A DNA stretch of 22,864 bases from a virus. The DNA is taken from positions 1 to 22,864 of the IMG/VR virus record IMGVR_UViG_3300031825_000376, one strand, 5' to 3'. Position 1 is the stretch's first letter. Each line of letters starts with the position of its first letter. Under the pieces are notes generated by a model. It made no database searches and was not told where the DNA came from. It saw only the letters and a program-made list of their open reading frames with translations. Both the position numbers and the translations under genes were made by a program. Below are positions 7,616 to 15,985 of this stretch, piece by piece.

Positions 7616-7966
7616 ATGCGATACCGCGCGCTAGACGCCGATCTGGATTACAGTTTTGGGCAAGGTGCATCGAACTTCCTGGCGAACAGCCCGGCCTGCG
7701 TCGGGCAGGCAGTCCTGACCCGCCTGAAGCTGATGCGCGGGGAGTGGTTCCTCGATCAGACCGTCGGCATGCCGTACTCGACCGAGGTCTTCGTCGAAGG
7801 TGGCCGGCAAACTGCCGACCAGGCAACGCGCGCCGTGATCCTCGGTACGCAGGGCGTCAGTTCGATCGAGAGCTATTCGAGCAGCTTCACGGCGAACCGC
7901 GCATGGGTCGTGTCTGCGGTGATCAATACGATCTACGGGGCGCTGCCCTTCACGGTATCGCTGTAA
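7616..7966 (+). CDS. Sheath initiator / baseplate wedge protein (gp25- or GPW-like)
   Basis: This 116-residue protein has GGAGG at 7605-7609 six bases before the ATG. The pattern DLDYSFGQGASNFLANSP, AVLTRLKLMRGEWFLDQTVGMPYSTEV, then TRAVILGTQGVSSIESY is that of the phage W/gp25-type small baseplate protein, which nucleates sheath polymerisation on the baseplate. Its place between spike and baseplate J matches P2- and Pam3-type gene orders. Confidence 0.72.
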   Translation: MRYRALDADLDYSFGQGASNFLANSPACVGQAVLTRLKLMRGEWFLDQTVGMPYSTEVFVEGGRQTADQATRAVILGTQGVSSIESYSSSFTANRAWVVSAVINTIYGALPFTVSL

Positions 7967-7978
7967 GGGGATGGGAAA

Positions 7979-9169
7979 TTGACGACGTTCCCACTCGCCA
8001 CCTTGGCCGCGACGGTGACGGCCGAAGGCATCAGCGCGCCGAGCTATGCTGACGTGCTTGCCTCGCTCAAGGCGAGCTTCCAGCTGATCTACGGAGCCGA
8101 TGCGTATCTGGAGCCGGATTCGCAGGACGGCCAGCTAATTTCCGTCTTCGCCGCCGCGATCAATGACTGCAACAGCGCGGCCATCGCAGTCTATAACTCG
8201 TTCAGCCCCGCGACTGCCGTCGGCGTCGGGCTCTCGAATGTCGTCAAGATCAATGGTCTCCGCCGCCTTGTACCAAGCAATTCATCGGCTGATCTGACGC
8301 TTGTCGGCCCCAACGGCACCGAGATCGTGAACGGCATCGTCGAGGATACGGTCGGCCACAACCAATGGCTCCTCCCCCCGCTGGTGACGATAGGCGGCTC
8401 CGGCTCCGTGGTCGCGACCGCGACATGTTCAGTCGCTGGAGCGATCACCGCTCCGGCCGGCACGATCAACGAGATCGTCAACCCGCAGCGCGGCTGGCAA
8501 TCGGCCACGAATGCCGCTGATGCCACGGTGGGGGCACCCAAGGAGGTGGACGGCACGCTCCGCCAGCGGCAGGCGGTATCGACGTCCCTGCCTGCGCAGA
8601 CGCGTCTGGAAAGCATCGTCTCGGCGGTGCTCAATCTGTCTGGGGTCCAGGTCGTCAAGCCCTACGAGAACGATACGGGCGCGACTGACGGCAACGGCAT
8701 CCCCGGGCACTCGATCGCGCTGGTTGTCATCGGCGGCGACAGTATCGCCATCGCCACCGCCATCGCTCGCGGCAAATCCGGCACCGGGACCTATGGTGCC
8801 ATCTCCGAGACCATCATCGACCAGAACGGCGTGCCGGATACGGTCTGGTTCAGCCGCCCCACTGCCAGGCGGGTCATCGCCGGCCTCAGCATCACCGCAC
8901 TGACCGGCTACGTCTCGACCACGGGCGCGCTGATCAAGGCAGCGATGACCGCATGGGTTGCCGCCCTCCCGATTGGTGGCAGCGTCAATATCGGCGACAT
9001 GTTCGCCGCGGCGAAGCTGCCGGGCGCGCTCGGGGCAACCTACAAGATCGAATATGGCAATCTGCTGATCGCGCTGTTCGGCAATTCGCCCGGAACAGCG
9101 GATCTCGCCATGGCATGGAATGAAGAGGCGGCGCTCGCCATCTCGGATATCAGTCTCTCGGTGCTCTGA
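7979..9169 (+). CDS. Baseplate J-like wedge protein
   Basis: This 396-residue protein has the baseplate J domain pattern: SYADVLASLKASFQLIYG near the start, DSQDGQLISVFAAAINDCNSAAIAVYNSFSPATA, a β-rich middle with GTEIVNGIVEDTVGHNQW, then a central DGTLRQRQAVS-x-SLPAQTRLESIVSAVLNLSGV and NDTGATDGNGIPGHSIALVVIGG. Wedges of this family connect the sheath initiator to the fibres and transmit the contraction signal. The only workable start is TTG 7979, because ATG 7971 runs into TGA after three codons; AAGGGGA lies just upstream. It overlaps the next gene by TGATG. Confidence 0.85.
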   Translation: MTTFPLATLAATVTAEGISAPSYADVLASLKASFQLIYGADAYLEPDSQDGQLISVFAAAINDCNSAAIAVYNSFSPATAVGVGLSNVVKINGLRRLVPSNSSADLTLVGPNGTEIVNGIVEDTVGHNQWLLPPLVTIGGSGSVVATATCSVAGAITAPAGTINEIVNPQRGWQSATNAADATVGAPKEVDGTLRQRQAVSTSLPAQTRLESIVSAVLNLSGVQVVKPYENDTGATDGNGIPGHSIALVVIGGDSIAIATAIARGKSGTGTYGAISETIIDQNGVPDTVWFSRPTARRVIAGLSITALTGYVSTTGALIKAAMTAWVAALPIGGSVNIGDMFAAAKLPGALGATYKIEYGNLLIALFGNSPGTADLAMAWNEEAALAISDISLSVL

Positions 9170-9840
9170 TGGCAGCGGCGATCGATGCCTATACCAGCCT
9201 CGTCACGTCAGAGCACCAGGGCAAGCCGAATTTCGCCGCTGTGCTGGCTGCCATCCTGCAGCCGGTTGCCGATATCGGTCGGACCATCGGGGCACTTCCG
9301 ACCGCGTTCGACATCGATGAAGCGGTGGGCGTGCAGCTGGATATCGTCGGGCTCTGGGTCGGCATCTCGCGGCAATTGCTCGAGCCGCTGGTCGGCGTCT
9401 ATTTCAGCTTCGATACGCTGAACCTCGGTTTCGACCAGGGCACATGGCAGGGACCATTCGATCCGACCTCCGGCCTCGTCTCGCTCCCCGACGATGCCTA
9501 TCGGGCTTTGCTCTACGCGACGATCGGTTCCAACCAATGGGATGGAACGATCCCGGGCGCCTATGGCGTCTGGCAGCTGCTGTTCGGTTCGTCGGAAAAG
9601 GTCCTGATCCAGGACTTCGGCGACATGTCGATGCTGACCGCGCTGATGGACAAGAGCGCGAACGCGACGATCAATGCGCTCTTCACGACCGGCGCGGTCA
9701 GGCTGAAGCCGGCCGGTGTCCGGCTCGTGACTGCGGTGCCGAGCGTGGCGCTCTCCCCCCTGTTCGGGTTCGACGTCCAGAACGCATCGATCGCCGGGTG
9801 GGACAGCGGATGCTGGCCGACCATTCTCGAAACCTTCTGA
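9169..9840 (+). CDS. Baseplate-associated protein, DUF2612 family
   Basis: This 223-residue protein follows baseplate J with a one-base overlap. It has the DUF2612 pattern: YTSLVTSEHQGKPNFAAVLAAIL, then FDIDEAVGVQLDIVGLWVGISR, a central YFSFDTLNLGFDQGTWQGPFD, LPDDAYRALLYATIGSNQWDG and MDKSANATINALFTTGAVRLKPAGV. The family replaces or extends gpI-type wedge proteins and is usually the last baseplate gene before the fibres, as here. It probably attaches fibres to the baseplate periphery; this is inferred from position. Confidence 0.82.
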   Translation: MAAAIDAYTSLVTSEHQGKPNFAAVLAAILQPVADIGRTIGALPTAFDIDEAVGVQLDIVGLWVGISRQLLEPLVGVYFSFDTLNLGFDQGTWQGPFDPTSGLVSLPDDAYRALLYATIGSNQWDGTIPGAYGVWQLLFGSSEKVLIQDFGDMSMLTALMDKSANATINALFTTGAVRLKPAGVRLVTAVPSVALSPLFGFDVQNASIAGWDSGCWPTILETF

Positions 9841-9854
9841 CCGAGGCCTGATTG

Positions 9855-10877
9855 ATGACCACAACGGTAGACTACAAGCCGGTAGCGATCGGCGGCGCGG
9901 CCAATGTCGAGACGCAGGCGGCCTTTGCCGGCGATACCGCTATTCTGAACAACGGCTTCACTGCCGGCACTGCGCTATCGGCCAAGGTCAACAAGATCCT
10001 GCGCCAATCCTCGATGAGCGCGGCAGCACTCGCGACCTTCATCAGCAACGCACTGAATGCCGATGTCCTCGATGACGGCAACCTCTCGGGTCTCGTCGCT
10101 CAGCTGACCTCGGCGATCACCACCATCGCGACCGGCTCTGTCGCGACACCGGGCTATTTCTCAGCCGATAGCGGATCGGCGAATGCCGGCATCGTCACGC
10201 TGTCCCCCGTTCCGGCAAACTATGCCGCGCTTGCCGGCAAGGTCATCACCGTGCTCAAGGCGGCGGCCGATAATACCGGCGCCTACACCCTCAACCCGAA
10301 TGGCCTCGGTGCCGAGCCTGTCGTTCTCAATGGCGTCGCGCTACAGGCCGGCATGCTGCCCGCCAGCTGCATGTTCCAGGTCGTCTGGAACAACACCGCG
10401 ACCCGGTTCGAACTGATCTCCGATGTCGCTGCCCTGCCTGCCAATTTCGTGACCAATGCGATGGCGGCGCAGGCACCGGCGAACACGCTCAAGGGCAATC
10501 TGACCGGCGGCACCGCGAATGTCGGCGACAACACCCGTGCTGCGGTCCTGACCTGGCTGGGATTTGCGAGCAGCATCGGCTCGGCGACCTATTTCCTGCT
10601 GCCGGGCGGCGGGATGATCCAGCTCGGATATGTCTATGTCGGCTCGAATTTCGAGGGAAATTATGCGCTCAGTTTCGCCACATCCTTCCCGACCGCCTGC
10701 CTCGGCGTTGTCCCCGGAACCTATCTCCCGTCCGCCAACGTCAACATGGATATGTGGGGGCAGGTCGATGAAAGCTCGATCTCGACGACGGGTGTGAGCC
10801 TGTATCTTCAGTTCGCGGGCGGCGGCCAGCGGACGGGTACGGTTTCGAAGATGTCCTATATCGCATGGGGGTATTGA
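9855..10877 (+). CDS. Tail fibre protein with gp53-like C-terminal domain
   Basis: This 340-residue protein has an N-terminal part (to about 110) that is Ala/Thr-rich and likely helical. A middle domain around 120-195 reads NYAALAGKVITVLKAAADNTGAYTLNPNG. From about 245 a β-rich end, including LLPGGGMIQLGYVYVG, ALSFATSFPTACLGVVPG and the terminal YIAWGY, matches the putative tail fibre gp53-like C-terminal domain. That domain is usually the receptor-binding tip. ATG 9855 is preferred over TTG 9852. The following gene is a tail fibre assembly protein, supporting the role. Confidence 0.78.
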   Translation: MTTTVDYKPVAIGGAANVETQAAFAGDTAILNNGFTAGTALSAKVNKILRQSSMSAAALATFISNALNADVLDDGNLSGLVAQLTSAITTIATGSVATPGYFSADSGSANAGIVTLSPVPANYAALAGKVITVLKAAADNTGAYTLNPNGLGAEPVVLNGVALQAGMLPASCMFQVVWNNTATRFELISDVAALPANFVTNAMAAQAPANTLKGNLTGGTANVGDNTRAAVLTWLGFASSIGSATYFLLPGGGMIQLGYVYVGSNFEGNYALSFATSFPTACLGVVPGTYLPSANVNMDMWGQVDESSISTTGVSLYLQFAGGGQRTGTVSKMSYIAWGY

Positions 10878-10879
10878 GC

Positions 10880-11347
10880 GTGGCGAAGCCGGAAAACGAC
10901 GTGATCATGATCGATGCACCGGAGCCGGAGACCGCGACGGATGGGGCCGGGGCCGTGGAAGCCATCGCGCCCGAGCCCGCGCCGGATTCGGTCTACTACT
11001 CGCCATCGACGGGCGGCTTCTATCACGATGTCGTTCACGGTACCGCCATGCCCGATGATGCGATCGAGATCGGGCATGATGCCCACCGCGATCTCATAGC
11101 GGCGCAGGGCATGGGCAAGATGATCGTGCCGGGCAAGGATGGCGCCCCGGTTGCGGTGGAGCGCCCGCCCCTATCACCGGAGCAGCGCGCCGCGCAGACC
11201 GGGCGTTTCCGCGATGCCGCCTTGCGCGATACCGCATGGCGCGTCGCCGAGGACGAGCCAGACCGGGAGGTATGGATCGCCTACCGTGCTGCGGTCCGCG
11301 CGGTCGATCTCATCGATCCGGTCTGGCCTGACACGCCGGCCGCCTGA
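10880..11347 (+). CDS. Tail fibre assembly-like protein
   Basis: The C-terminal two-thirds carry the tail fibre assembly signature: SVYYSPSTGGFY, IPDDA-like MPDDAIEIG, HRDLIAAQGMGKMIVPGKDGAPVAVERPP. These proteins help fold or trimerise the fibre made just upstream. GTG 10880 is chosen because GGGGG (10867-10871) lies eight bases before it; ATG 10865, inside the fibre gene, has no ribosome site, and TTG 10874 overlaps the fibre stop. From GTG the protein is 155 residues. The N-terminal 30 residues are Pro/Glu/Ala-rich and probably unstructured. Function follows from pattern and position; the exact start is uncertain. Confidence 0.68.
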   Translation: MAKPENDVIMIDAPEPETATDGAGAVEAIAPEPAPDSVYYSPSTGGFYHDVVHGTAMPDDAIEIGHDAHRDLIAAQGMGKMIVPGKDGAPVAVERPPLSPEQRAAQTGRFRDAALRDTAWRVAEDEPDREVWIAYRAAVRAVDLIDPVWPDTPAA

Positions 11348-11375
11348 TCCGTACTCAGAATCGAAAGGCCCGTGC

Positions 11376-11765
11376 ATGACGCCTGCGCAATGGGATCTGT
11401 GCGCCTATCGAAATACCGTCTTCGCCGAAACCTATACGTTCGGCATCGACGGTGCCCCGCTCGACATCACCGGCAACAGCTTCCGCATGCAGATCCGGGG
11501 CTATGCCGGTGATCCGGGATCGCCGCTGATCGATCTCGCGACGGTCGGGTCAGGCGATGTCCAGGGCATCTGCATCATCAGCGCGGCCGAAGGACTGATC
11601 TCGATCAGGATCGAAGAGGCGGCGCTTGCGGCCCTGCCTGAGATCGTCCCGCCGCCGCTCGCCTCGGTCTTCACCTATGATCTCGTCGTGGTCGATACCG
11701 ATGGCGACGATCTCGGGCCGGTGATGCAGGGCGAATTCACTCTCTACGAAGGCGTGACCGCATGA
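11376..11765 (+). CDS. Fibre-associated β-rich protein (BppU-like), unassigned
   Basis: This 129-residue protein has GAAAGG about eight bases before the ATG. The outline is an early TVFAETYTFGIDGAPLDITGNSFRMQIRG, then GLISIRIEEAAL and a final strand VMQGEFTLYEG. This resembles the small N-terminal adaptor module (BppU-like) found before collagen-like or repeat fibres in many phages, with 'input, then G-x-P-L-D-I-T-G, then x-M-Q-I-R'. It overlaps the next gene by ATGA, so it is probably the adaptor linking the second fibre set to the baseplate. I am not certain of the family. Confidence 0.55.
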   Translation: MTPAQWDLCAYRNTVFAETYTFGIDGAPLDITGNSFRMQIRGYAGDPGSPLIDLATVGSGDVQGICIISAAEGLISIRIEEAALAALPEIVPPPLASVFTYDLVVVDTDGDDLGPVMQGEFTLYEGVTA

Positions 11766-12322
11766 GCTTTCCAACTGGCACGGTCATCGTCGATCTGTCC
11801 GGCGCGGGCGCTCGTGGGCCAAAGGGCTCGCAACTCCTGAAGGGGGCTGGTTCCCCTGCGTCCAGCCTTGGCAACGCCGGGGATTATTATTTCGACACCA
11901 CATCGCGCCAGATCTACGGCCCAAAGGCCGCCGGGGCATGGGGCACGCCAACATCGCTTGTCGAGCCTGAAACGATCATTGTCGCGGATAACATCTCTGA
12001 TGTTCGGGCAGTAGCAGGCAGCATCACTTCGGTCACGGCGGTCGCCGCCGATCTCGCGAACGTCAATTATGTCGGTGCGTCGATCACCAATGTCGGCCTC
12101 GTCGCCGGCTCGATCGCCAATGTGGACACGGTGGCAGGCTTTATCCTGGCGGTCGGGACCGTTGCCGGCTCGATCTCCGACGTCACGGCTGTGGCGACAA
12201 ACATCGACGCGGTCATCGCGGCTGCCGGCGCGACGGCCAATATCGTTGCCGCCCTCGCCAACATCTCCGCCGACATCATCGCGACACAGCAGATGATCGT
12301 CGATGGTCTCGCTTTCGCATGA
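11762..12322 (+). CDS. Repeat fibre/adaptor protein with decapeptide repeats
   Basis: This 186-residue protein starts with a short collagen-like GARGPKG segment, then GNAGDYYFDTTSRQIYGP, a module common at the start of phage fibres that carries the fibre's connecting domain. From about residue 78 it has nine consecutive decapeptides of pattern x-x-V-x-x-V-A-x-x-I, for example TSVTAVAADL, TNVGLVAGSI and ANVDTVAGFI. The repeat equals the one in the larger fibre downstream, so the two probably co-assemble or are products of an internal duplication. It overlaps the upstream gene as ATGA. The C-terminus ends with a short helix, not a receptor domain. Confidence 0.65.
   Translation: MSFPTGTVIVDLSGAGARGPKGSQLLKGAGSPASSLGNAGDYYFDTTSRQIYGPKAAGAWGTPTSLVEPETIIVADNISDVRAVAGSITSVTAVAADLANVNYVGASITNVGLVAGSIANVDTVAGFILAVGTVAGSISDVTAVATNIDAVIAAAGATANIVAALANISADIIATQQMIVDGLAFA
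12024..12270 (+). repeat. 30-bp coding repeat, decapeptide array (small fibre gene)
   Basis: About nine tandem 30-base units encode decapeptides of the pattern x-x-V/I-x-x-V-A-G-x-I/L. Spacing stays exactly ten codons with no insertion, but base identity between units is low, so selection is on the protein. Boundaries are approximate. Confidence 0.6.
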
Positions 12323-12332
12323 GGAACCCATA

Positions 12333-15284
12333 ATGCCCGCCACCCTGGATGATGCGATTGTTGCTCTCGAGAATGCCACTGCCGCGACGACTGCCCTGAC
12401 CGGAGCCGTGAACGTCAAAAAGGCGGTGCTCGACGATGCGGTGGCTCTGGTTACCACCAATCCTGACCTGATCGCGGTCGGGAATGATCTGGCCGGCGCG
12501 AATACGATCGGTACCGTGGCTGGTGGAATCGCGAATGTAGCGACTGTCGCAGGGGCGGTTACGGACATCGGCATCGTCTCCGGGATCACCGGCAGCATCT
12601 CCGCCGTGGCTGGCATCTCCGCTTCGGTGACGGCGGTCGGCTCGGTATCCTCGTCCGTCACGACGGTGGCCCTCATTGCCCCATCGGTGTCGACGGTCGC
12701 TTCGAACGCGGCAACTGTTGCAACCGTCGCTGCCGTTGCCACGGAAATCGCCACTCTCGGGCCGATCGCCGGATCGATCACCGCCGCAGCTGGCAACGCC
12801 ACGAATATCAACGCGGTCGCGGCGAACGCCACGAATATCAACTCCGTCGCTGGTAACGGCACCAATATCAGTGCCGTGGCCGGGGCGGTGACAGCCATTA
12901 CCACGGTTGCGGGAAATCTAACCAATATCAATGCTGTGGCGGCCAACAACGCCAACATCAGCACCGTGGCGGGCATCGGCGCTGCTGTTTCCACCGTTTC
13001 TGGCATCAGCGCTGCCGTCTCTACTGTTTCCGGCATTTCGGCGAACGTGACGACGGTGGCCGGGATAGCGGCCAATGTTACTACGGTGGCGACTAATATC
13101 GGTTCGATCACCGCCGCAGCCGGCCTCCTGGCAGCAAACGCGACGACCGTCATTTCCGCCAGCGTTGTCGATGCCCTGTCGAATGGCGTCATCGGCAATG
13201 GTGCGATCACCGGCGGCTCTGGCGGCACGAACGGGACGTTTCTCGGTTCGCTCACTGGCGGTGCCGGCTCCGGTGCCGCCTTCCAATTCGTCGTCTCCGG
13301 CGGCGCGCTGACCTCGATCATCTGGCTCGCGAAGGGGCGCGGCTACACGAGCGCGCCAACCCTCGTCTTCACCGCATCATCCGGGCTCACCGGCGCCTCG
13401 GCGACCGCAATCATTGGCCCGAACAGCGTCGATGGTCAGTCGGTCAATGTGTCGATGGGCGATGGGCTCGGGTTCAACACCTACACGAACGTTGCCGGTG
13501 CGCTGGCCTTGCAGTCGCAGACCCTTTCGAATGGCGGCGTCGCGCTCGGCCAGAAGATCGCGCTGCTTTCCGCGCCTGGCGCGGTCACGCTCTTGCCTTC
13601 CGCACCGATCGTATCGCTTGACCCGGTGATGGCGGCCATCACCGATGATCGGTACGTGCCGACCAGCATGGCCGCGACGGTGACGCATAACGCCCATCCT
13701 GGCGGCGCGGAGCAATACAACGTCACCAATGGCGGGGTGCTCACCAAGAATTATGCGACCGACAGCGGTTTTGCGGTTCATCGCCTGCAGATGTCTGCGC
13801 ACAACCAGCTTTTTTCGCTTTCCGCAGCGCTTGCGGCCGGCTTGATCAAGGGCAAGTTCCTGATCAAGAGCACCCCGGGAGCGGGTAACCAGAGCATCAC
13901 GGCGGGGCTCTACCCGAGCTTCATGGATGTCTATGCGATCACCGAAGGCGCTTGGACGACGGTCAGCTTCAGCCGCACCACGACGATCAACAACAACGTC
14001 AATATCTGGAACAGCGCCGATGCCTTCCCGCTCGACGTGATCTTCCGCGAAGATGTGCAGATATACCTGGATGGGGAAAGCATCCCGGCGGCCGAGCCTT
14101 CCCGAGTGGGAACTGCAATCCGGCGCACGAGCATCACCAAGGCGGGCGCGATCACGCGCGGCACCGGAAATTCCGTCGTATCGCCCTTCATCGGGCGCAT
14201 CCCCCTTTCCACCCGTGATGACAATGGCGTGACCTTCACGGAAGGCACATGGATTTGCGCGCTTCGGGAGGATGTTGCGCAAGGTGCCAACGCGTGCGGC
14301 GTGCTGTTTGCGCCGCTGTTGGGAGGTCTCACCGGCTATAATGGCAATGGCGTTGTCATCGGCACGCAGGGCAGCAGCCTTGACCTGAATGCGAATGGCC
14401 TACGGCTGACCAGTTATGTCGGCGGCCCGATCACGGGGAAGGGTTGGGTGATCGGGGCTGTCCGGTTCGGCCCAACCGGCCGCTCGCTGCACTTAAACGG
14501 CGTTCAGATCGCAGAAGATACGACCGCGTCGACCCCATTTACGATTCCGTACGCCAATTGGGGAGGCGGGGGATACCTAGACAGCCAGCCGTTCAATGGC
14601 CGGGTGGGTATCCCGCTGATTTACTCGACGGCACTCTCTGACGACGCCCTGACTCAAGCCTGCAAGAACGTGCGCGACAGGCACTTGGTCATGGGCGACA
14701 CGTTCCAAACTTGGAACTTCGTGATCCCCGAGGGCGACAGCATCACGGCGGGCACAACCAGCACCTATGCTTTCAAGGCCCGCGATACCATGGGCCTCAA
14801 GCCATTCTGGCGGATGACGGCCGCCTCCGGGTCGACGCTGGATGCGGCAACGCCGATGACTGGTCGCTTGTCGCTTGTCCTGAAGATGATCCGCGCCGTC
14901 GTAGCTATGGGCGGTCGCCCAATCCTCACGATGATGATTGGCGCGAACGGGCTCCCGACGCAGACCGCGCTGCGGTCCTACTGGTCTCAAGTGCGCGCTG
15001 CCGGGGCCAAGATTTTGGTGCAGCCCCCGACCTATCGCACGGGCGGGACGTTCACGAACTCCCAGGCTGACACATTCCGTGCGATGCTTGTCTCGGAGTT
15101 TGCGCTCGGCAATTTCGATGCTTATTCGGACATCTACACGCTGCCGCTGATCGCCAGTCAGACATTCGCCACCGACGCGCCGGGCGGGGTCCCGAACACG
15201 CTGGACGGCCTGCACTGGACCGATGCTGTCCACACCCTTGTCGCTCCGGTTTACCAAGCCGCCCTGCAGACGTTGATGATCTAA
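12333..15284 (+). CDS. Tail fibre with decapeptide repeats, LamG-like region and SGNH hydrolase tip
   Basis: This is a 983-residue protein; GAGGA (12321-12325) sits seven bases before the chosen ATG. Residues 57-266 are 21 uninterrupted decapeptides such as TNINAVAANA and ANVTTVAGIA. A β-domain follows with GRGYTSAPT near 335, a motif of fibre beads. Around 620-770 a LamG/concanavalin-like region appears, with TWICALREDV, SLHLNGVQIAEDT and GRVGIPLIYSTALSDD. The end (790-983) is an SGNH/GDSL esterase: GDSIT with Ser803, Gly833 in ASGST, GAN with Asn872, and DGLH with Asp958 and His961. All catalytic residues are present, so it may deacetylate or de-esterify surface polysaccharide during adsorption; the substrate is not inferable. 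Confidence 0.82.
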   Translation: MPATLDDAIVALENATAATTALTGAVNVKKAVLDDAVALVTTNPDLIAVGNDLAGANTIGTVAGGIANVATVAGAVTDIGIVSGITGSISAVAGISASVTAVGSVSSSVTTVALIAPSVSTVASNAATVATVAAVATEIATLGPIAGSITAAAGNATNINAVAANATNINSVAGNGTNISAVAGAVTAITTVAGNLTNINAVAANNANISTVAGIGAAVSTVSGISAAVSTVSGISANVTTVAGIAANVTTVATNIGSITAAAGLLAANATTVISASVVDALSNGVIGNGAITGGSGGTNGTFLGSLTGGAGSGAAFQFVVSGGALTSIIWLAKGRGYTSAPTLVFTASSGLTGASATAIIGPNSVDGQSVNVSMGDGLGFNTYTNVAGALALQSQTLSNGGVALGQKIALLSAPGAVTLLPSAPIVSLDPVMAAITDDRYVPTSMAATVTHNAHPGGAEQYNVTNGGVLTKNYATDSGFAVHRLQMSAHNQLFSLSAALAAGLIKGKFLIKSTPGAGNQSITAGLYPSFMDVYAITEGAWTTVSFSRTTTINNNVNIWNSADAFPLDVIFREDVQIYLDGESIPAAEPSRVGTAIRRTSITKAGAITRGTGNSVVSPFIGRIPLSTRDDNGVTFTEGTWICALREDVAQGANACGVLFAPLLGGLTGYNGNGVVIGTQGSSLDLNANGLRLTSYVGGPITGKGWVIGAVRFGPTGRSLHLNGVQIAEDTTASTPFTIPYANWGGGGYLDSQPFNGRVGIPLIYSTALSDDALTQACKNVRDRHLVMGDTFQTWNFVIPEGDSITAGTTSTYAFKARDTMGLKPFWRMTAASGSTLDAATPMTGRLSLVLKMIRAVVAMGGRPILTMMIGANGLPTQTALRSYWSQVRAAGAKILVQPPTYRTGGTFTNSQADTFRAMLVSEFALGNFDAYSDIYTLPLIASQTFATDAPGGVPNTLDGLHWTDAVHTLVAPVYQAALQTLMI
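12501..13130 (+). repeat. 30-bp coding repeat, 21 decapeptide units (large fibre gene)
   Basis: Twenty-one consecutive 30-base units encode residues 57-266 of the large fibre. Consensus is about [ST/A]-N/x-I/V-x-x-V-A-G-x-x. Some neighbours are near-identical (AAVSTVSGIS occurs twice in a row) while others differ at many bases, suggesting both old divergence and recent unit duplication. No unit is disrupted. Confidence 0.75.
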
Positions 15285-15301
15285 CCGACCACTTTCTCCA
15301 A

Positions 15302-15341
15302 CCCCGGCGATGTGTTAGCCGCATCCAGAACGTCACCGGGG
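15302..15341 (+). promoter_or_regulatory. Nested inverted repeats covering the methyltransferase ribosome site
   Basis: CCCCGG (15302-15307) is complementary to CCGGGG (15336-15341), which contains the GGGG ribosome binding site of the methyltransferase gene. Inside, GATGTG (15309-15314) pairs with CGCATC (15320-15325) around loop TTAGC, with one G-U pair. If formed in mRNA, the outer stem would hide the ribosome site. There is no downstream T-run, so it is not a classical terminator. The function is inferred. Confidence 0.35.
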
Positions 15342-15346
15342 ACAAC

Positions 15347-15952
15347 ATGCAGCAAATCGCTCGATACGGCTGGACTGACCACGCGCCGCACACCGGCGCT
15401 TATCTCCACCGCGCGGTGATCGATATGGTGCGCAGCGCTGCCCCTAGGACGGTTCTGGATGCCGGATGTGGCAATGGTGTGCTGGCATCCAGCCTGGCGG
15501 CCTGTGGGTTCGCGGTGACGGGCATGGACGGAGATGCGGGCGGGATCGAGATCGCCAGTCGTAAGTTCCCGGGCATCCGCTTCAAAGTCGGGAACTTCGC
15601 AGATGCGCCGGCCGAGACGTTCGATTGCGTCGTATCAACCGAGGTCATCGAGCATCTGTATGCCCCGCATGAACTCGTGCGCTACTGCTGGGACGCGCTG
15701 AAGCCCGGCGGGACACTCGTGATCTCGACGCCCTATCATGGCTATCTCAAGAACCTCGTGTTCGGGCTGCTCGGCGCATGGGACCGGCATTTCACGGTCA
15801 GCTGGCACGGTGGCCATATCAAGTTCTGGAGCCGGGCGACGCTGACTGCGGCGCTTGAGCGGCAGGGCTTCAGGGTAACAAAATTCGCAGGCGTCGGCCG
15901 ATTGCCCTGGCTCTGGAAGAGCATGGTTCTGGCAGCGGTAAAAAGCGACTGA
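15347..15952 (+). CDS. Class I SAM-dependent methyltransferase
   Basis: This 201-residue protein has the full Rossmann methyltransferase core. Motif I is VLDAGCGNGVLASSL (about 36-50), then an acidic GMDGD (59-63), FDCVVSTEVIEHLYAPHELVR (89-109) and LKPGGTLVISTPYHGYLKNL. The final GHIKFWSRATL and GVGRLPWLWKSMVLAA are typical of a widespread UbiG-like bacterial family often found beside glycan or lipid genes. The substrate cannot be read. It lies between the fibre genes and small accessory genes, a place where phages carry cargo. It could alter host envelope or metabolites, or modify the phage's own proteins. The fold is firm; the role is speculative. Confidence 0.8.
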   Translation: MQQIARYGWTDHAPHTGAYLHRAVIDMVRSAAPRTVLDAGCGNGVLASSLAACGFAVTGMDGDAGGIEIASRKFPGIRFKVGNFADAPAETFDCVVSTEVIEHLYAPHELVRYCWDALKPGGTLVISTPYHGYLKNLVFGLLGAWDRHFTVSWHGGHIKFWSRATLTAALERQGFRVTKFAGVGRLPWLWKSMVLAAVKSD

Positions 15953-15985
15953 AGACAGCATATGAACACGAAGGATATCTGAGCC

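Noticed and set aside
12501-13130. Regular 30-base spacing suggesting a CRISPR array
   Set aside because: Units are contiguous with no spacers, differ at many bases and stay in one reading frame, so they are coding repeats.
11744-13321. 525-codon open frame on the minus strand
   Set aside because: It is antisense to the decapeptide-repeat genes. The periodic Ala/Val/Thr composition of the repeat keeps the opposite frame open; the product is itself a repetitive T/A/V/P string without domain character.
13377-14282. 301-codon open frame on the minus strand
   Set aside because: Antisense to the fibre gene, His/Arg/Asp-rich composition typical of a shadow in GC-rich DNA, no ribosome site.
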